The notes under the pieces were generated by a model that was not told the DNA's origin, did not search any database, and worked only from the letters and a program-made list of their open reading frames with translations. A stretch of 64,000 bases of DNA from Saccharothrix luteola (GTDB lineage Bacteria; Actinomycetota; Actinomycetes; Mycobacteriales; Pseudonocardiaceae): NCBI RefSeq assembly GCF_020859565.1, contig NZ_JAJHUO010000044.1, positions 1 through 64,000 on the forward strand, read 5' to 3'. The position numbers and the translations under genes were made by a program. Shown one piece after another: positions 24,681-33,638 of the stretch; positions within the stretch are counted from its first letter, which is position 1; each line of letters starts with the position of its first letter.

Positions 24681-25874
24681 ATGACGGTCGAGGGCACCTG
24701 CGCCGACGAGTTCGCCGAGGTCCGCGCCGAGTTCGAACGCAACTTCGCCGAACGCGGCGAGCTCGGCGGTGGCGTGCACGTGACGCTCGACGGCGAGACC
24801 GTGGTCGACCTGTGGGGCGGCGACGCGGGCGGGCGGCCGTGGACCGAGGACACGATCACGCACGTGTGGTCGTGCACCAAGGGCGCGACCGCGTTGTGCG
24901 CGCACGTGCTGGCGTCCCGGGGCGAGCTGGACCTCGACGCGCCGGTCACCGCGTACTGGCCGGAGTTCGGGCAGAACGGCAAGGCGGACACGCTGGTGCG
25001 GCACCTGCTGTCGCACCAGGCCGGGTTGACCGCGGTGCGGGAGCCGGTGCCGCCGGGCGGGATGCTCGACTGGGAGCTGATGACGGGCCTGCTGGCGCGG
25101 CAGGAGCCGTTCTGGGCGCCCGGCACGCGGCACGGCTACCACGCGTTGACGTTCGGGCACCTGATCGGCGAGGTGATCCGGCGGGTGTCCGGGCTGGCGC
25201 TGGCCGAGTTCTTCGAGAAGGAGGTCTCCGGTCCGCTGGGGCTGGACTTCTGGCTGACGCTGCCCGACGACCTGGAACCGCTGGTCGCGCCCACCGTCCC
25301 CGTCGAGCGCGGCGAGGCGCTGCCGGGCATGTACGTGACCGGGCTGTCCGAGCCCGGGTCGATGCAGGGGCTGCTGCTGGGCAACACCGGCGGTTACGTC
25401 GCGGCGTCGAACACCCGGGAGGCCCACGCGGCGCAGTACGGCTCGGTCGGCGGGATGAGCAACGCGCGCGGCCTGGCGCAGATGTACCGGCCACTCGCGT
25501 CGGGCGGCGAGTACAACGGCGTGCGGCTGGTGGACGAGGCGCAGCTCCCGGTCATGTCGGGGGTGGAGTCGGCCGGGTTCGACGAGATGCTGCTCGCGCC
25601 GACCCGGTTCTCGGCCGGGTTCATGAAGGCGGCGGCCAACCGGCGCCTGCCCGCCGTGGAACGCGGGGTGGCGATGTCGGAGGACGCGTTCGGGCACTCC
25701 GGGATGGGCGGTTCGCTGGGCTTCGCAGACCCCGGCGCGCGGATGTCGTTCGGCTACGCGATGACGAAGATGGGGCCGGGCCTGGGCGTCAATGCCCGCG
25801 GCCAGTCCCTTGTGGACGCCGTCTACCGCGCGTTGGGCTACCGCCAGGCCCTCACCGGCACCTGGTTCCGCTGA
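24681..25874 (+). CDS. Serine hydrolase of the beta-lactamase/EstB family
   Basis: A 397-residue cytosolic-type serine hydrolase. The nucleophile motif SxxK occurs in WSCTKGAT, the tyrosine motif is probably the HGYHALTFGHLIGE region (YxA/N position), and the C-terminal HSGMGGSLGFADP replaces the KTG box with HSG as in EstB/class C-like esterases. Likely esterase or peptidase acting on small substrates. The ATG at 24681 follows GGAGG. Divergent from the LAL regulator with about 110 bp between start codons. No signal peptide. Confidence 0.88.
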   Translation: MTVEGTCADEFAEVRAEFERNFAERGELGGGVHVTLDGETVVDLWGGDAGGRPWTEDTITHVWSCTKGATALCAHVLASRGELDLDAPVTAYWPEFGQNGKADTLVRHLLSHQAGLTAVREPVPPGGMLDWELMTGLLARQEPFWAPGTRHGYHALTFGHLIGEVIRRVSGLALAEFFEKEVSGPLGLDFWLTLPDDLEPLVAPTVPVERGEALPGMYVTGLSEPGSMQGLLLGNTGGYVAASNTREAHAAQYGSVGGMSNARGLAQMYRPLASGGEYNGVRLVDEAQLPVMSGVESAGFDEMLLAPTRFSAGFMKAAANRRLPAVERGVAMSEDAFGHSGMGGSLGFADPGARMSFGYAMTKMGPGLGVNARGQSLVDAVYRALGYRQALTGTWFR

Positions 25875-25878
25875 CGGT

Positions 25879-26463
25879 TCAGCGCGCGCGGAGGAAGCGG
25901 GCGGCGGCCACGAACTCCTCTTCCTCCGGTCCGTCCTCCCACTCGTGCAGGCACAGCTGGTCCGCGACCTCCGCCAGCCCGCGCCAGCCGTCGTCGGGCA
26001 GGCCGTGCTCGCGCGCCACCGCCACCAGGTCCGCGAACGCGTCGGCGTGCAGGCCGTCGGCCAGGTGTCCGTCGTACGGGGCCAACGCCTCCCGGGGCAG
26101 CAACGCGGCCACCTCCACGAGGTGCGCGCGAGCACGGGCCTGACGGAGCAGCACCTCGTCGTCACCGGGATCGTCCAACGCCGAGGGCTCAACCGACGCG
26201 ATCAGCAGCATCAGGAACCAGAGGCGTTCCACGTCCTCCTGGAACGCCTCTCGATCCTCCTGCACGCGCGGGTCCCACAACGGGCTGCCCTCGACCAACC
26301 GGCGGGCTTCGTCGTCGGGCACGCCGGCGCCCTTGGCGTAGTAGACGATCGCCGCCGACTTCGGCACCCCACGTCCACCGAGCGCGGTGAACACCTCTTC
26401 GTGCCCGAGCCCCCGGACGTGGGCGTCGTGGACCATGGCGATCAGCTCGGGGTCGTCGTGCAC
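25879..26463 (-). CDS. Hypothetical acidic protein downstream of a TetR regulator
   Basis: A 194-residue acidic, mainly helical protein that I do not recognise. Visible features: DDPELIAMVHDAHVRGLGHEEVFTALGGRGVPKSAAIVYYAKG near the N-terminus resembles a helical element like those found in DNA-damage or stress hypotheticals. A clustered acidic stretch EWEDGPEEEEFVAAARF occurs near the end. There is no membrane segment and no cysteine cluster. It begins with GTG 10 bp after the TetR stop, so it is cotranscribed with that regulator; its 3' end abuts the convergent serine hydrolase by four bases. Confidence 0.7.
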   Translation of the reverse strand: MHDDPELIAMVHDAHVRGLGHEEVFTALGGRGVPKSAAIVYYAKGAGVPDDEARRLVEGSPLWDPRVQEDREAFQEDVERLWFLMLLIASVEPSALDDPGDDEVLLRQARARAHLVEVAALLPREALAPYDGHLADGLHADAFADLVAVAREHGLPDDGWRGLAEVADQLCLHEWEDGPEEEEFVAAARFLRAR

Positions 26464-26473
26464 ACCGGCGATC

Positions 26474-27106
26474 CTACGAGCCGGTGCCGTAGACCGAACG
26501 CAACCAGACGCACGTCAGGGTGTCGACCAGCTCGCGGTCCCGCGCCGCCGACCGGCGGGACCGCGAACGGCTCAGGAAGGCCTGCTCGTTCATCGCCACC
26601 AACACCGCCGCCAACGACTTGGCGTCCGGGCCCGCCGGAGCGACGCCCGCCTCCCGCTCGAGCTCGATCCGCGACGCGGTCGCCTCCACGAACCGGTGGG
26701 CGACGCCGGCCCAGAACTCCCGCATCAACGGGTCGGTGTCACGGGCCCGTACGGCGGCGCGCAGCACCGGCCCGTGCTCGCGCCACACCGCGAGGCTCGC
26801 GCCCAACGCGCGCCGGATCGAGGCCTCGGGCGGTTCGCTCCCGCGCCGCAGCCACGACGACGCCGACTCGTAGAGGGCGTCGAGGACTCCACCGGACAAC
26901 GCGTGCAGCACCGCTTCCCGCGACGCGAAGTGGAAGTAGAACGTCGACCGCGAGATGCCCGCTCCCGAGGCCAGTTCGTCGACCGCGATGTCGTCCAGGG
27001 AACGGGTCTGCAGCAGCCGCTCGGCCGTGTCGAGGATCGCCTGCGAGGTGAGGTCGCCCTTGCTGGGCCTGCGTCGCGACCCGACCGTGCCGGCACGTGG
27101 GGACAT
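26474..27106 (-). CDS. TetR-family transcriptional regulator (EthR-like C-terminus)
   Basis: A 210-residue TetR repressor. The N-terminal HTH spans about residues 20-65 (AILDTAERLLQTRSLDDIAVDELASGAGISRSTFYFHFASREAVLHAL). The C-terminal ligand domain ends with LVAMNEQAFLSRSRSR, a pattern like that of EthR-type regulators. The ATG at 27104-27106 is preceded by GAGG; another ATG three codons earlier is possible. Divergent from the PHP phosphoesterase gene with a 112-bp gap and upstream of the hypothetical gene. The ligand is unknown. Confidence 0.88.
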   Translation of the reverse strand: MSPRAGTVGSRRRPSKGDLTSQAILDTAERLLQTRSLDDIAVDELASGAGISRSTFYFHFASREAVLHALSGGVLDALYESASSWLRRGSEPPEASIRRALGASLAVWREHGPVLRAAVRARDTDPLMREFWAGVAHRFVEATASRIELEREAGVAPAGPDAKSLAAVLVAMNEQAFLSRSRSRRSAARDRELVDTLTCVWLRSVYGTGS

Positions 27107-27218
27107 GGCGGACATCCTCGGTTCCGCACGCGTTCGGCCGCAAGGTTTTCGCGCGCACCGCTGCCAAGTCGAGAACGTCGACGCGCACCACCGCGCCGGT
27201 CCGGGTAGACAATGGGGT

Positions 27219-28202
27219 GTGGATCCGCTCTGGGCACTGCGACAGGTGGCGTTCCAGCTGGAGCGCGCCGGTGAACCCACCTACCGCGTCCGGGCGTTCC
27301 GCAAGGCCGCCGAGGTGCTGGCGGCGTTGCCGGACGGGGAGGTGGCGCGGCGGGTCGCGGCGGGCACCCTGACCGACCTGCCCGGCATCGGCAAGGCCAC
27401 CGCCGGCGTGATCGCGGACGCCGTCGCCGGGCGCGAGCCGGCCTACCTGAGCCGGTTCCGCGAGCCGGTGGTGGGCGGGCAGGCGCTGCGGGCGTTGCTG
27501 AAGGGCGACTGCCACACGCACTCCGACTGGTCGGACGGCGGCAGCCCGATCCGGGAGATGGCCGAGACCGCGCGCGACCTCGGGCACTCGTGGATCGTGC
27601 TGACCGACCACTCGCCCCGGCTCACGGTGGCCAACGGGCTGTCCGCGGACCGGCTGCTCGAGCAGCTGGACGTGGTGGCGGAGCTGAACGCCGAGCTGGC
27701 GCCGTTCCGGATCCTGACCGGCATCGAGGTGGACATCCTCGACGACGGCGCGCTCGACCAGCGGCCCGAGCTGCTCCAGCGGCTCGACCTCGTGGTCGCC
27801 AGCGCGCACTCGAAGCTGCGGATGGCGGCGCCGGAGATGACGCGGCGGATGGTGGCCGCGGTGTCCAACCCGCACGTCGACGTGCTCGGGCACTGCACGG
27901 GACGGCTGGTGGTCGGCAAGGGGCGGCCGGAGTCGACGTTCGACGCGGAGGCGGTGTTCTCGGCGTGCGTCGAGCACGGCACGGCGGTGGAGATCAACTC
28001 GCGGCCGGAGCGCCGCGACCCGCCGGGCAGGCTGCTGCGGCTGGCGGTCGAGCTGGGGTGCACGTTCGCGATCGACAGCGACGCGCACGCACCGGGGCAG
28101 CTGGACTGGCTGTCGTTCGGCTGCGAGCGTGCCGAGGAGTGCGGCGTCACCCCCGACCGGGTGATCAACACCCTGGAGGCCGCGGACCTCCTGTCCCGCT
28201 GA
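27219..28202 (+). CDS. PHP-domain phosphoesterase with N-terminal helix-hairpin-helix (PolX-tail-like)
   Basis: A 327-residue protein. Residues 1-75 are helical with the HhH motif LTDLPGIGKATAGVI, resembling the polymerase-beta N-terminal region. From about 90 a complete PHP domain carries the metal ligands of the family: DCHTHSDWSDG, LTDHSPR, GIEVDILDDG, ASAHSKLR, HVDVLGHCTGR and DSDAHAPGQLDW. It is like the C-terminal half of bacterial X-family DNA polymerases but lacks the nucleotidyltransferase core. Likely a metal-dependent phosphoesterase acting on nucleic acid or nucleotides. The GTG at 27219 was chosen by homology to the usual N-terminus; ribosome site unclear. Confidence 0.86.
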   Translation: MDPLWALRQVAFQLERAGEPTYRVRAFRKAAEVLAALPDGEVARRVAAGTLTDLPGIGKATAGVIADAVAGREPAYLSRFREPVVGGQALRALLKGDCHTHSDWSDGGSPIREMAETARDLGHSWIVLTDHSPRLTVANGLSADRLLEQLDVVAELNAELAPFRILTGIEVDILDDGALDQRPELLQRLDLVVASAHSKLRMAAPEMTRRMVAAVSNPHVDVLGHCTGRLVVGKGRPESTFDAEAVFSACVEHGTAVEINSRPERRDPPGRLLRLAVELGCTFAIDSDAHAPGQLDWLSFGCERAEECGVTPDRVINTLEAADLLSR

Positions 28203-28244
28203 CCACCGACCGCGCAACCGCCAACCGCGCCGACCGTCCGGCCC

Positions 28245-29249
28245 TCAACGACCAGCCGTCGCCGGGCGCTGCGCCCTCGACGCGCGGACCAGGTGGCCGT
28301 ACCACGGGATCAAGGGCCCGGTCCGGCCTTCGACCAGGCGCAGCCACGTGGCGCGGCACAGGGCGAGGAACGGCGCCGCGTCCCAGTAGCGCGCCAGCTC
28401 CGCCAGCGAGCGGGTCTGGACGTTGCCCAACCCGTACCGGCGGTCGAAGCCGTACGACACCGGCACCGCCGCGCCGTTCGCCTCGATCACCAGCGGGGTG
28501 AGCCAGCGGCCGAGGGGTTGCCCGTCGTCGACCGGCGCGGCCATGAACGCCTCCGGCTTGCGGGCCAGCATGGTGCGCGGCACGGCGTCCAGCTGGACGG
28601 CCAGGCCGTGTTCCTCGGCGATGCGGCCCAGCTCCACCGCCGCGTACGCCAGCTCGACGGCGTCCGGGCGCTCACCGGCCATCAACCTGTTCGCGGCGCC
28701 TTCCGGCTCCAACGGGTGAACCTGGAGAAGCAGAGCGCCCGATTGGACCGCGGCCAGTGCGACTTCACCCAGTTGGGTGGCATTCCCCTGGGTCAACGTG
28801 GTGATCACGCCGACCGGGAGCCCGACCTCGGTGAGCCGGCGGATGCCCGCCAACGCCTTCTCGAAGCACCCTTCCCGATCACGGATCCGGTCGTGCGTGG
28901 CGCGATCACCGTCCAGCGACACGGCCACCAGGTCGACCAGCCCGCGCACGAGGCCGATGCGGCGCTGCGTCAACGCCACCGCGTTCGTCGTGACGGTCGT
29001 CCGCAGCCCGGCCTCGCGGGCGGCGCGCAGCAGCGCGGGCAGTTCCGGGTACAGGAACGGCTCACCACCGGAAACGTTCAGCACGTCGTAGCCGAGCGCG
29101 GCCGCGTCACGCACCACGGCCGACAGCACGGAGATCGGGATGGCCTCGGCGACGTCCGGGCCCGAGCTGGAGTAGCAGTGCAGGCAGCGCAGGTTGCACA
29201 GCCTGGTCGGGTGGACCTGCAGAACCGCCCGGCCACTCGTCTGGCCCAT
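28245..29249 (-). CDS. Radical SAM enzyme with degenerate SPASM-like tail
   Basis: A 334-residue radical SAM protein. The cluster motif CxxxCxxC is in TRLCNLRCLHCYSSSG, followed by the SAM-binding GGEPFLYPEL and VSLDGDRATHDRIRDREG. The C-terminal region (IEANGAAVPVSYGFDRRYGLGNVQTRSL) aligns with a SPASM/twitch scaffold but keeps only a single cysteine, so auxiliary Fe-S clusters are unlikely. The ATG follows GGGAGG. No precursor-peptide gene or cyclase is visible beside it; the divergent neighbour is a secreted protein. The substrate is unknown; it could be a peptide or a small molecule. Confidence 0.86.
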   Translation of the reverse strand: MGQTSGRAVLQVHPTRLCNLRCLHCYSSSGPDVAEAIPISVLSAVVRDAAALGYDVLNVSGGEPFLYPELPALLRAAREAGLRTTVTTNAVALTQRRIGLVRGLVDLVAVSLDGDRATHDRIRDREGCFEKALAGIRRLTEVGLPVGVITTLTQGNATQLGEVALAAVQSGALLLQVHPLEPEGAANRLMAGERPDAVELAYAAVELGRIAEEHGLAVQLDAVPRTMLARKPEAFMAAPVDDGQPLGRWLTPLVIEANGAAVPVSYGFDRRYGLGNVQTRSLAELARYWDAAPFLALCRATWLRLVEGRTGPLIPWYGHLVRASRAQRPATAGR

Positions 29250-29597
29250 TCCACCCTCCCGCGATGCTCGACATCCCTATGGAGCACGCACGAGGCCCGG
29301 TGATACGTCGAACCGTCAACCCGCTTCGCGGCCGCACGCGACCGGGGCCCGCCCGACGCCCGCTCATCACCACCGCCCGCCCCCCGGCCGAGCGTCCCGC
29401 CGACGCCGTCCCGCGACGCGCGAGGGTGCGCATTCCGATCCACCGCCGCAATTGTGCGGACAACTCACGAAACCACTCGAATTGACGTTTTCGGCGCGTG
29501 CCGACCGATCCGGTGTTAACGTGCTGCGCCGGTCGAGGCATTACCCGGCATTATCCCGAGTTCGGCTCACGTCTTTGGACCTGAAGGGGTCGCCGAC
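29250..29597. other. Divergent intergenic region, 348 bp
   Basis: This region lies between the radical SAM start and the start of a secreted protein gene. The right half (about 29410-29590) is less GC-rich and contains a TTGACG element (29482-29487) and GTTAAC (29515-29520), but their 27-base separation does not make a convincing promoter. A small plus-strand frame at 29264-29485 is arginine/proline-rich and unconvincing. Nothing else recognised. Confidence 0.4.
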
Positions 29598-30251
29598 ATG
29601 GATGACCAGGACTTGAACACCGCTCACGTGCGCCGCAAACCGGGACCGGCGCTCTGGCTGTCGGCGGCCGGCGTGGCCGTGCTGGCGCTGGGGATCGCCA
29701 TCGGCAGCACGTTCGACGCCGAGCCCGCCACCACCGCGGCCCCCGCCCTTCCGACCACATCACCGCAGGCCACGACCTCGACCACGGAGAGCGTCGCCGC
29801 CGCGAGACCGGGCACGATCTGGCTCTCCGACCTGCCACCGGTCGACAGCAGCTCGATCGACGACATGTACGTCGAGAGCCCGTGGACGGCCGCCCCCGCG
29901 AAGGTGCGGAAGGTGACCTACCCCAAATCCGTTTCCGCCACCGGAGCCTGGTGCTCGTCCGCCCAGCTGACATTCGCACTGGACGGCAAATACGACCGGT
30001 TCACCGCCCAGGTCGCGATCGCGGACGATTCATTGGCGACGAAAGAACTCGACTTCTACGTCCTCGTCGACGACCACCGGGCGGCCGAGATCGCGAACAC
30101 CGGCCCCACCCCGCAACCGGTGGACCTCCCCGTCACGGGCGCGCGCCTGCTGACCATCGGCGTCGAGCCGTTGGCGGAGGACCCGAGCGACTGCCCGGGG
30201 CCGGAACGCGTGGGCGTCTGGGCGGACCCGACCCTGACCCCGGCCGGCTGA
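29598..30251 (+). CDS. Membrane-anchored NPCBM-like secreted protein
   Basis: A 217-residue protein. A short cytosolic N-terminus is followed by one transmembrane helix (about 18-38, LWLSAAGVAVLALGIAIG), a Thr/Ala/Ser-rich linker (TTAAPALPTTSPQATTSTTES) and an extracellular domain. That domain has the pattern LSDLPPV......V.SPWTAAP...GAWCSSAQLTFALDGKYDRFTAQVAIAD, which matches NPCBM (novel putative carbohydrate-binding module)-type folds. Probably surface carbohydrate or glycan binding. The ATG at 29598 is preceded by the AAGGGG-like run 'ctgaaggggtcgccgac'. A strong hairpin lies downstream. Confidence 0.75.
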   Translation: MDDQDLNTAHVRRKPGPALWLSAAGVAVLALGIAIGSTFDAEPATTAAPALPTTSPQATTSTTESVAAARPGTIWLSDLPPVDSSSIDDMYVESPWTAAPAKVRKVTYPKSVSATGAWCSSAQLTFALDGKYDRFTAQVAIADDSLATKELDFYVLVDDHRAAEIANTGPTPQPVDLPVTGARLLTIGVEPLAEDPSDCPGPERVGVWADPTLTPAG

Positions 30252-30280
30252 CGGACAACGCCCCACGACCGGCTGAGGGA

Positions 30281-30322
30281 CGACGTGCCCCGGCCGCGCG
30301 GGGCCGCGGCCGGGGCACGTCG
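30281..30322. terminator. Bidirectional hairpin between convergent genes
   Basis: Perfect 18-bp arms (30281-30298 and 30305-30322, beginning CGACGTGCCC) with a six-base loop. It lies between the secreted protein end (30251) and the end of the liv operon (30348), and is suited to terminate both. Confidence 0.85.
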
Positions 30323-30347
30323 ATCCATCAGGTGCAGCCGGGCGACA

Positions 30348-31640
30348 TCAGGCGTAGCAGGGCTTCTCGAACTTGAAGTCCTTCGCCGTCGGCCCCGTGA
30401 AGAAGTCCTCCACCAGCCCGACACCGGTCGCCGCCTGCTCGTCCGGCTTGTAGATCAACGTCTGCCGGAACGTGGCGTCGTTCGAGTTGCCGGCGAAGTT
30501 GCCCGCGCCCTGGGGCAGCATGCCCTCGTAGTCCACCGAGTTCAGCTGCCGCACGGCCGCGAGCACACCGGCCCTGGTCAGGTCCTTGTTCGAGGCCGCC
30601 TTCTCCAGCGCCGCCTTCAACGGGTACGACCACACCCACCCGGCCGTGTAGCCGTCGTTCGGCGTCACGCTCGGCAGGGCCTCGCGCAGCGCCTTGTGCC
30701 CCGGCGAGTCCGTCGCCCACGACTTCCACGGCGCGGACTGCAGGTACAGCGCCTTGATCGCGGGCGCCGCGGGGCTCTGCATCAGGCCCTGGTTCCACGT
30801 CGGCGACGTGCCGATGAACTTGCCCTTGAACCCGCGCGCCGCCGTCTGGCCGATGATCACCGCCGCGTCGGTCGGACCGGTGGTCAGGATGACCACGTCC
30901 GGCTTGTTCGCCAGCACCGCGTCGATCGCGCCGCCCTGGTTGTCCTGGCCGGTCTGGGTGACCGCGTTGGAGTACGCCACGCCGCGCTTCTCCGCCGCGA
31001 TCTTCGCGCCCGCCGCCGCGTCGTCGCCGTAGTCACCGGGCAGGTGCACGGCCATCACGCTCTTCGCGCCGAGCTCGTCCACCGCGTAGTCGACCGAGTT
31101 CATCGACTCGACGCAGTAGTTCGCGCCCGATTCCAGGACGACCTCCTCCACGCCCCACAGCGACGTCCACGACGCGGGCACGCTGACCATCTGCGTGCTC
31201 TCCAGGTCGGGCAGGATCGCCGCGGTCGTCGGCGAGCCCAGGGTCTGCGCCAGGGCCAGGACCTTGCCCTTCATCTCCTGGTAGACCTGGTTGTGGATCT
31301 GCGGGTTGTACTTGTTGTCCTTGACGTACGTGGTCACGTCGACGTCGTAGCCGCCGATGCCGCCCTTGTCGTTGACGCGCTTCCAGAACGCCTTCTGCGA
31401 CTCCGTGATCGGCACCGCGAGCGTCTTGAACGGCCCTTCGGTCAGGTCGGAGATCGACCCGAGGTAGATGCAGCCCCGGTCACTGTGGCCGGTGTCCGGG
31501 CACGGCTCGCTGGTCACGCCGAAGTCGACCTTGATACCGCCCTTGCCCTCCTGCGGCGCCGCGCCGTCGCCACCGCGACACGCGACGGCGGCCAGCGCCA
31601 CCACGGAGAGCACCGCGAGCACCGCTCTGTGACTTGCCAT
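30348..31640 (-). CDS. Branched-chain-type ABC transporter solute-binding lipoprotein
   Basis: A 430-residue periplasmic-type binding protein. A lipoprotein signal ends at LAAVAC (cysteine near residue 21). Two-lobe peripla_BP fold with IYLGSISDLTEGPFKTLAVPITESQKAFWKRVNDKGGIGGYDV at the start of lobe 1. Captures the ligand outside the membrane for the LivHM channel. The ATG at 31638-31640 (MASHRAVL) was preferred over an upstream ATG because the signal follows it directly. Last gene of a six-gene operon that also encodes a CoA ligase, so the ligand is more likely a carboxylic acid than an amino acid. Leucine-family substrate names would be inference. Confidence 0.9.
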   Translation of the reverse strand: MASHRAVLAVLSVVALAAVACRGGDGAAPQEGKGGIKVDFGVTSEPCPDTGHSDRGCIYLGSISDLTEGPFKTLAVPITESQKAFWKRVNDKGGIGGYDVDVTTYVKDNKYNPQIHNQVYQEMKGKVLALAQTLGSPTTAAILPDLESTQMVSVPASWTSLWGVEEVVLESGANYCVESMNSVDYAVDELGAKSVMAVHLPGDYGDDAAAGAKIAAEKRGVAYSNAVTQTGQDNQGGAIDAVLANKPDVVILTTGPTDAAVIIGQTAARGFKGKFIGTSPTWNQGLMQSPAAPAIKALYLQSAPWKSWATDSPGHKALREALPSVTPNDGYTAGWVWSYPLKAALEKAASNKDLTRAGVLAAVRQLNSVDYEGMLPQGAGNFAGNSNDATFRQTLIYKPDEQAATGVGLVEDFFTGPTAKDFKFEKPCYA

Positions 31641-31653
31641 CCCATCCACCCTT

Positions 31654-32754
31654 TCAGTACGAGAAAGGCCAAGTGCGCCAGTAGTTGCGGACGCGCACCC
31701 AGATACCGAACAGGCCACGTGGCTCCACGATCAGGAACACCACGATCAGCAGCCCGTAGAGGACCGCCTCGACCTGGAACACCGTGACCGCACCGGTCGC
31801 GTCTGCGCTGATGAACGGCAGCACCGTCGGGAGTTCCCGGGTGATGCGCGGCAGCAGCGTGATGAACAGCGCGCCCATGATCGCGCCGGAGATGGTGCCC
31901 GCGCCGCCGATGAGCACCATGGCGATGTACTGCACCGACAGCAGCAGGCCGAACGAGCCGGGGTCGAAGAACCCGTTGACCACGAACAACAACGAGCCCG
32001 CGACACCGGCGTAGAACGACGACACGGCGAACGCCAGCGCCTTGTACCGGGTCAGGTCGACGCCGATCACGGCCGCCGCCAGGTCGCGGTCGCGCACCGC
32101 CGCGAACGCCCGCCCGATCCGCGACCGCACCAGGTTGCGCGCCAGCACCGCGAAGATCACCAGCAGGACGAACATCAGCAGGTAGAGCTGCTGCGGCCCG
32201 CTGAAGAACTCCGACGGCCGGTCCAGCCGCACGCCGAACAGCTCCGGCACCGCCGCCGGCCGGCCCACGCCCGGACCGCCGGTCAACGACGTCCACTCGC
32301 GGAACACGTGCTCGCCGAGGAACACCAGCCCCAGCGTCACGATCGCCAGGTACAGCCCGCGCAACCGGACCGCGATCGGCGCCACGACCAGCCCCGCGAG
32401 CCCCGCCACCAGCCCGGACGCCAGCAGCCACACGGGCAGCGACGTCACCCCGAACCCGAGCACCCGCCCGTCCGGGTCCCCGGAGAGCGCCGCGCCGGTG
32501 TACGCGCCGATGGCCAGGAAGAACGCGTGCCCCAACGACACCTGCCCGGCGTACCCGGTCACGATGTTCAACCCGATCGCGCCGATCGCCGCCACGAACC
32601 CGGTGGCCAGCAACATCAGCAGGTCGTCGGTGATGGCGAACGGCACCAGCAGCGCCACCACCACCAACGCCCCCGTCCACGTCCGCTTGGGGCGCGTGTT
32701 GAGGAACGCCATGTCCTGCGCGTAGGAGGTGTAAAGCTCCGGACGACCCTTCAC
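31654..32754 (-). CDS. livM: LivM-type ABC transporter permease
   Basis: A 366-residue integral membrane permease with about nine hydrophobic segments. It includes the family signature NIVTGYAGQVSLGHAFFLAIGAYTGA and the EAA-like loop VRSRIGRAFAAVRDRDLAAAVIGVDLTRYKALAFAVSSFYAGVAG. It pairs with LivH to form the translocation channel. The GTG overlaps the livH stop (GTGA, 32751-32754). Thirteen bases separate its stop from the binding-protein start. Confidence 0.92.
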   Translation of the reverse strand: MKGRPELYTSYAQDMAFLNTRPKRTWTGALVVVALLVPFAITDDLLMLLATGFVAAIGAIGLNIVTGYAGQVSLGHAFFLAIGAYTGAALSGDPDGRVLGFGVTSLPVWLLASGLVAGLAGLVVAPIAVRLRGLYLAIVTLGLVFLGEHVFREWTSLTGGPGVGRPAAVPELFGVRLDRPSEFFSGPQQLYLLMFVLLVIFAVLARNLVRSRIGRAFAAVRDRDLAAAVIGVDLTRYKALAFAVSSFYAGVAGSLLFVVNGFFDPGSFGLLLSVQYIAMVLIGGAGTISGAIMGALFITLLPRITRELPTVLPFISADATGAVTVFQVEAVLYGLLIVVFLIVEPRGLFGIWVRVRNYWRTWPFSY

Positions 32755-33638
32755 AGCCGCTCCACCTCCTTGCTGCCGAACAGCCCGTAGGGCCGCACGA
32801 GCAGCACGACCAACATCAGCACGTACGGCGCGACCAGCGCGAAGTTCGGCCCGAGCCACGGCGCCACGTCACCCTGGTAGGTGCCGACCAGCGACTCCAC
32901 GACCCCGACGGCCAGCCCGCCGACGACCGCGCCGCCCAGCGAGTCCAGCCCGCCGAGGATGATCGCCGGCAACGCCTTCAGCGCGATCACCCACAGCTGC
33001 TGGTCCACGCCCGCGCCGGTGGCCACGAACACCCCGGCCAACGCCGCCAGACCACCCGCGATCGCCCACGACAGCGCGAACACCGAACCGACCGAGATGC
33101 CCTGCGCCAGCGCGACCTCCTGGTCGTAGGCCACCGCGCGCATCGCCAGCCCCACCCGGGAGAACCGGAAGAACGCGAACAGCACCGCGACCACGACCAC
33201 CGTCGTGCCGAACATGACCAGGTACCGCTGCTGCACCTCGACGCCGAGCAGCGTCACCGTCGACAGGCCCCACGGGTCGCCGACCTGCCGCACGTCCAGC
33301 CCGATGAACGCGTTCGTCACCACGCGCACCACCACGTCCACGCCGATGGTGATGATCGCGACCACGAACACCGGCTTGCCGATCATCGGCCGCAGCACGG
33401 TCCGCTCCACGCCCAGCGCCAGCACGGCGATCAGCACCGCCGCGATCGGCACGGCCGCGAAGAACCCGACCTCCGCGGCCAGGTAGCTGACCAGCACCGC
33501 GCCCGCCAGCATGAACGCCGGCTGGGCGAAGCTGATCACCCTGGTGGACTTGTAGATGATGACGAAGCCCAGCGCCAGCAGCGCGTAGATCGACCCCGAG
33601 CCCAGGCCCCGGATCAGCGATTGCAGGAACTCGGTCAT
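32751..33638 (-). CDS. livH: LivH-type ABC transporter permease
   Basis: A 295-residue membrane permease opening FLQSLIRGLGSGSIYALLALGFVIIYKSTRVISFAQPAFM, the classical LivH N-terminus, with eight hydrophobic segments. The cytosolic coupling loop is RFSRVGLAMRAVAYDQEVALAQGISVGSVFALSWAIAGGLAALAG. Overlaps the CoA-ligase stop by ATGA at 33635-33638 and the livM start by GTGA. Forms the heterodimeric channel with LivM. Confidence 0.93.
   Translation of the reverse strand: MTEFLQSLIRGLGSGSIYALLALGFVIIYKSTRVISFAQPAFMLAGAVLVSYLAAEVGFFAAVPIAAVLIAVLALGVERTVLRPMIGKPVFVVAIITIGVDVVVRVVTNAFIGLDVRQVGDPWGLSTVTLLGVEVQQRYLVMFGTTVVVVAVLFAFFRFSRVGLAMRAVAYDQEVALAQGISVGSVFALSWAIAGGLAALAGVFVATGAGVDQQLWVIALKALPAIILGGLDSLGGAVVGGLAVGVVESLVGTYQGDVAPWLGPNFALVAPYVLMLVVLLVRPYGLFGSKEVERL

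Noticed and set aside
28245..30251. A RiPP cluster around the radical SAM gene
   Set aside because: No precursor peptide, recognition domain, peptidase or transporter was found nearby, and the SPASM tail lacks cluster cysteines.
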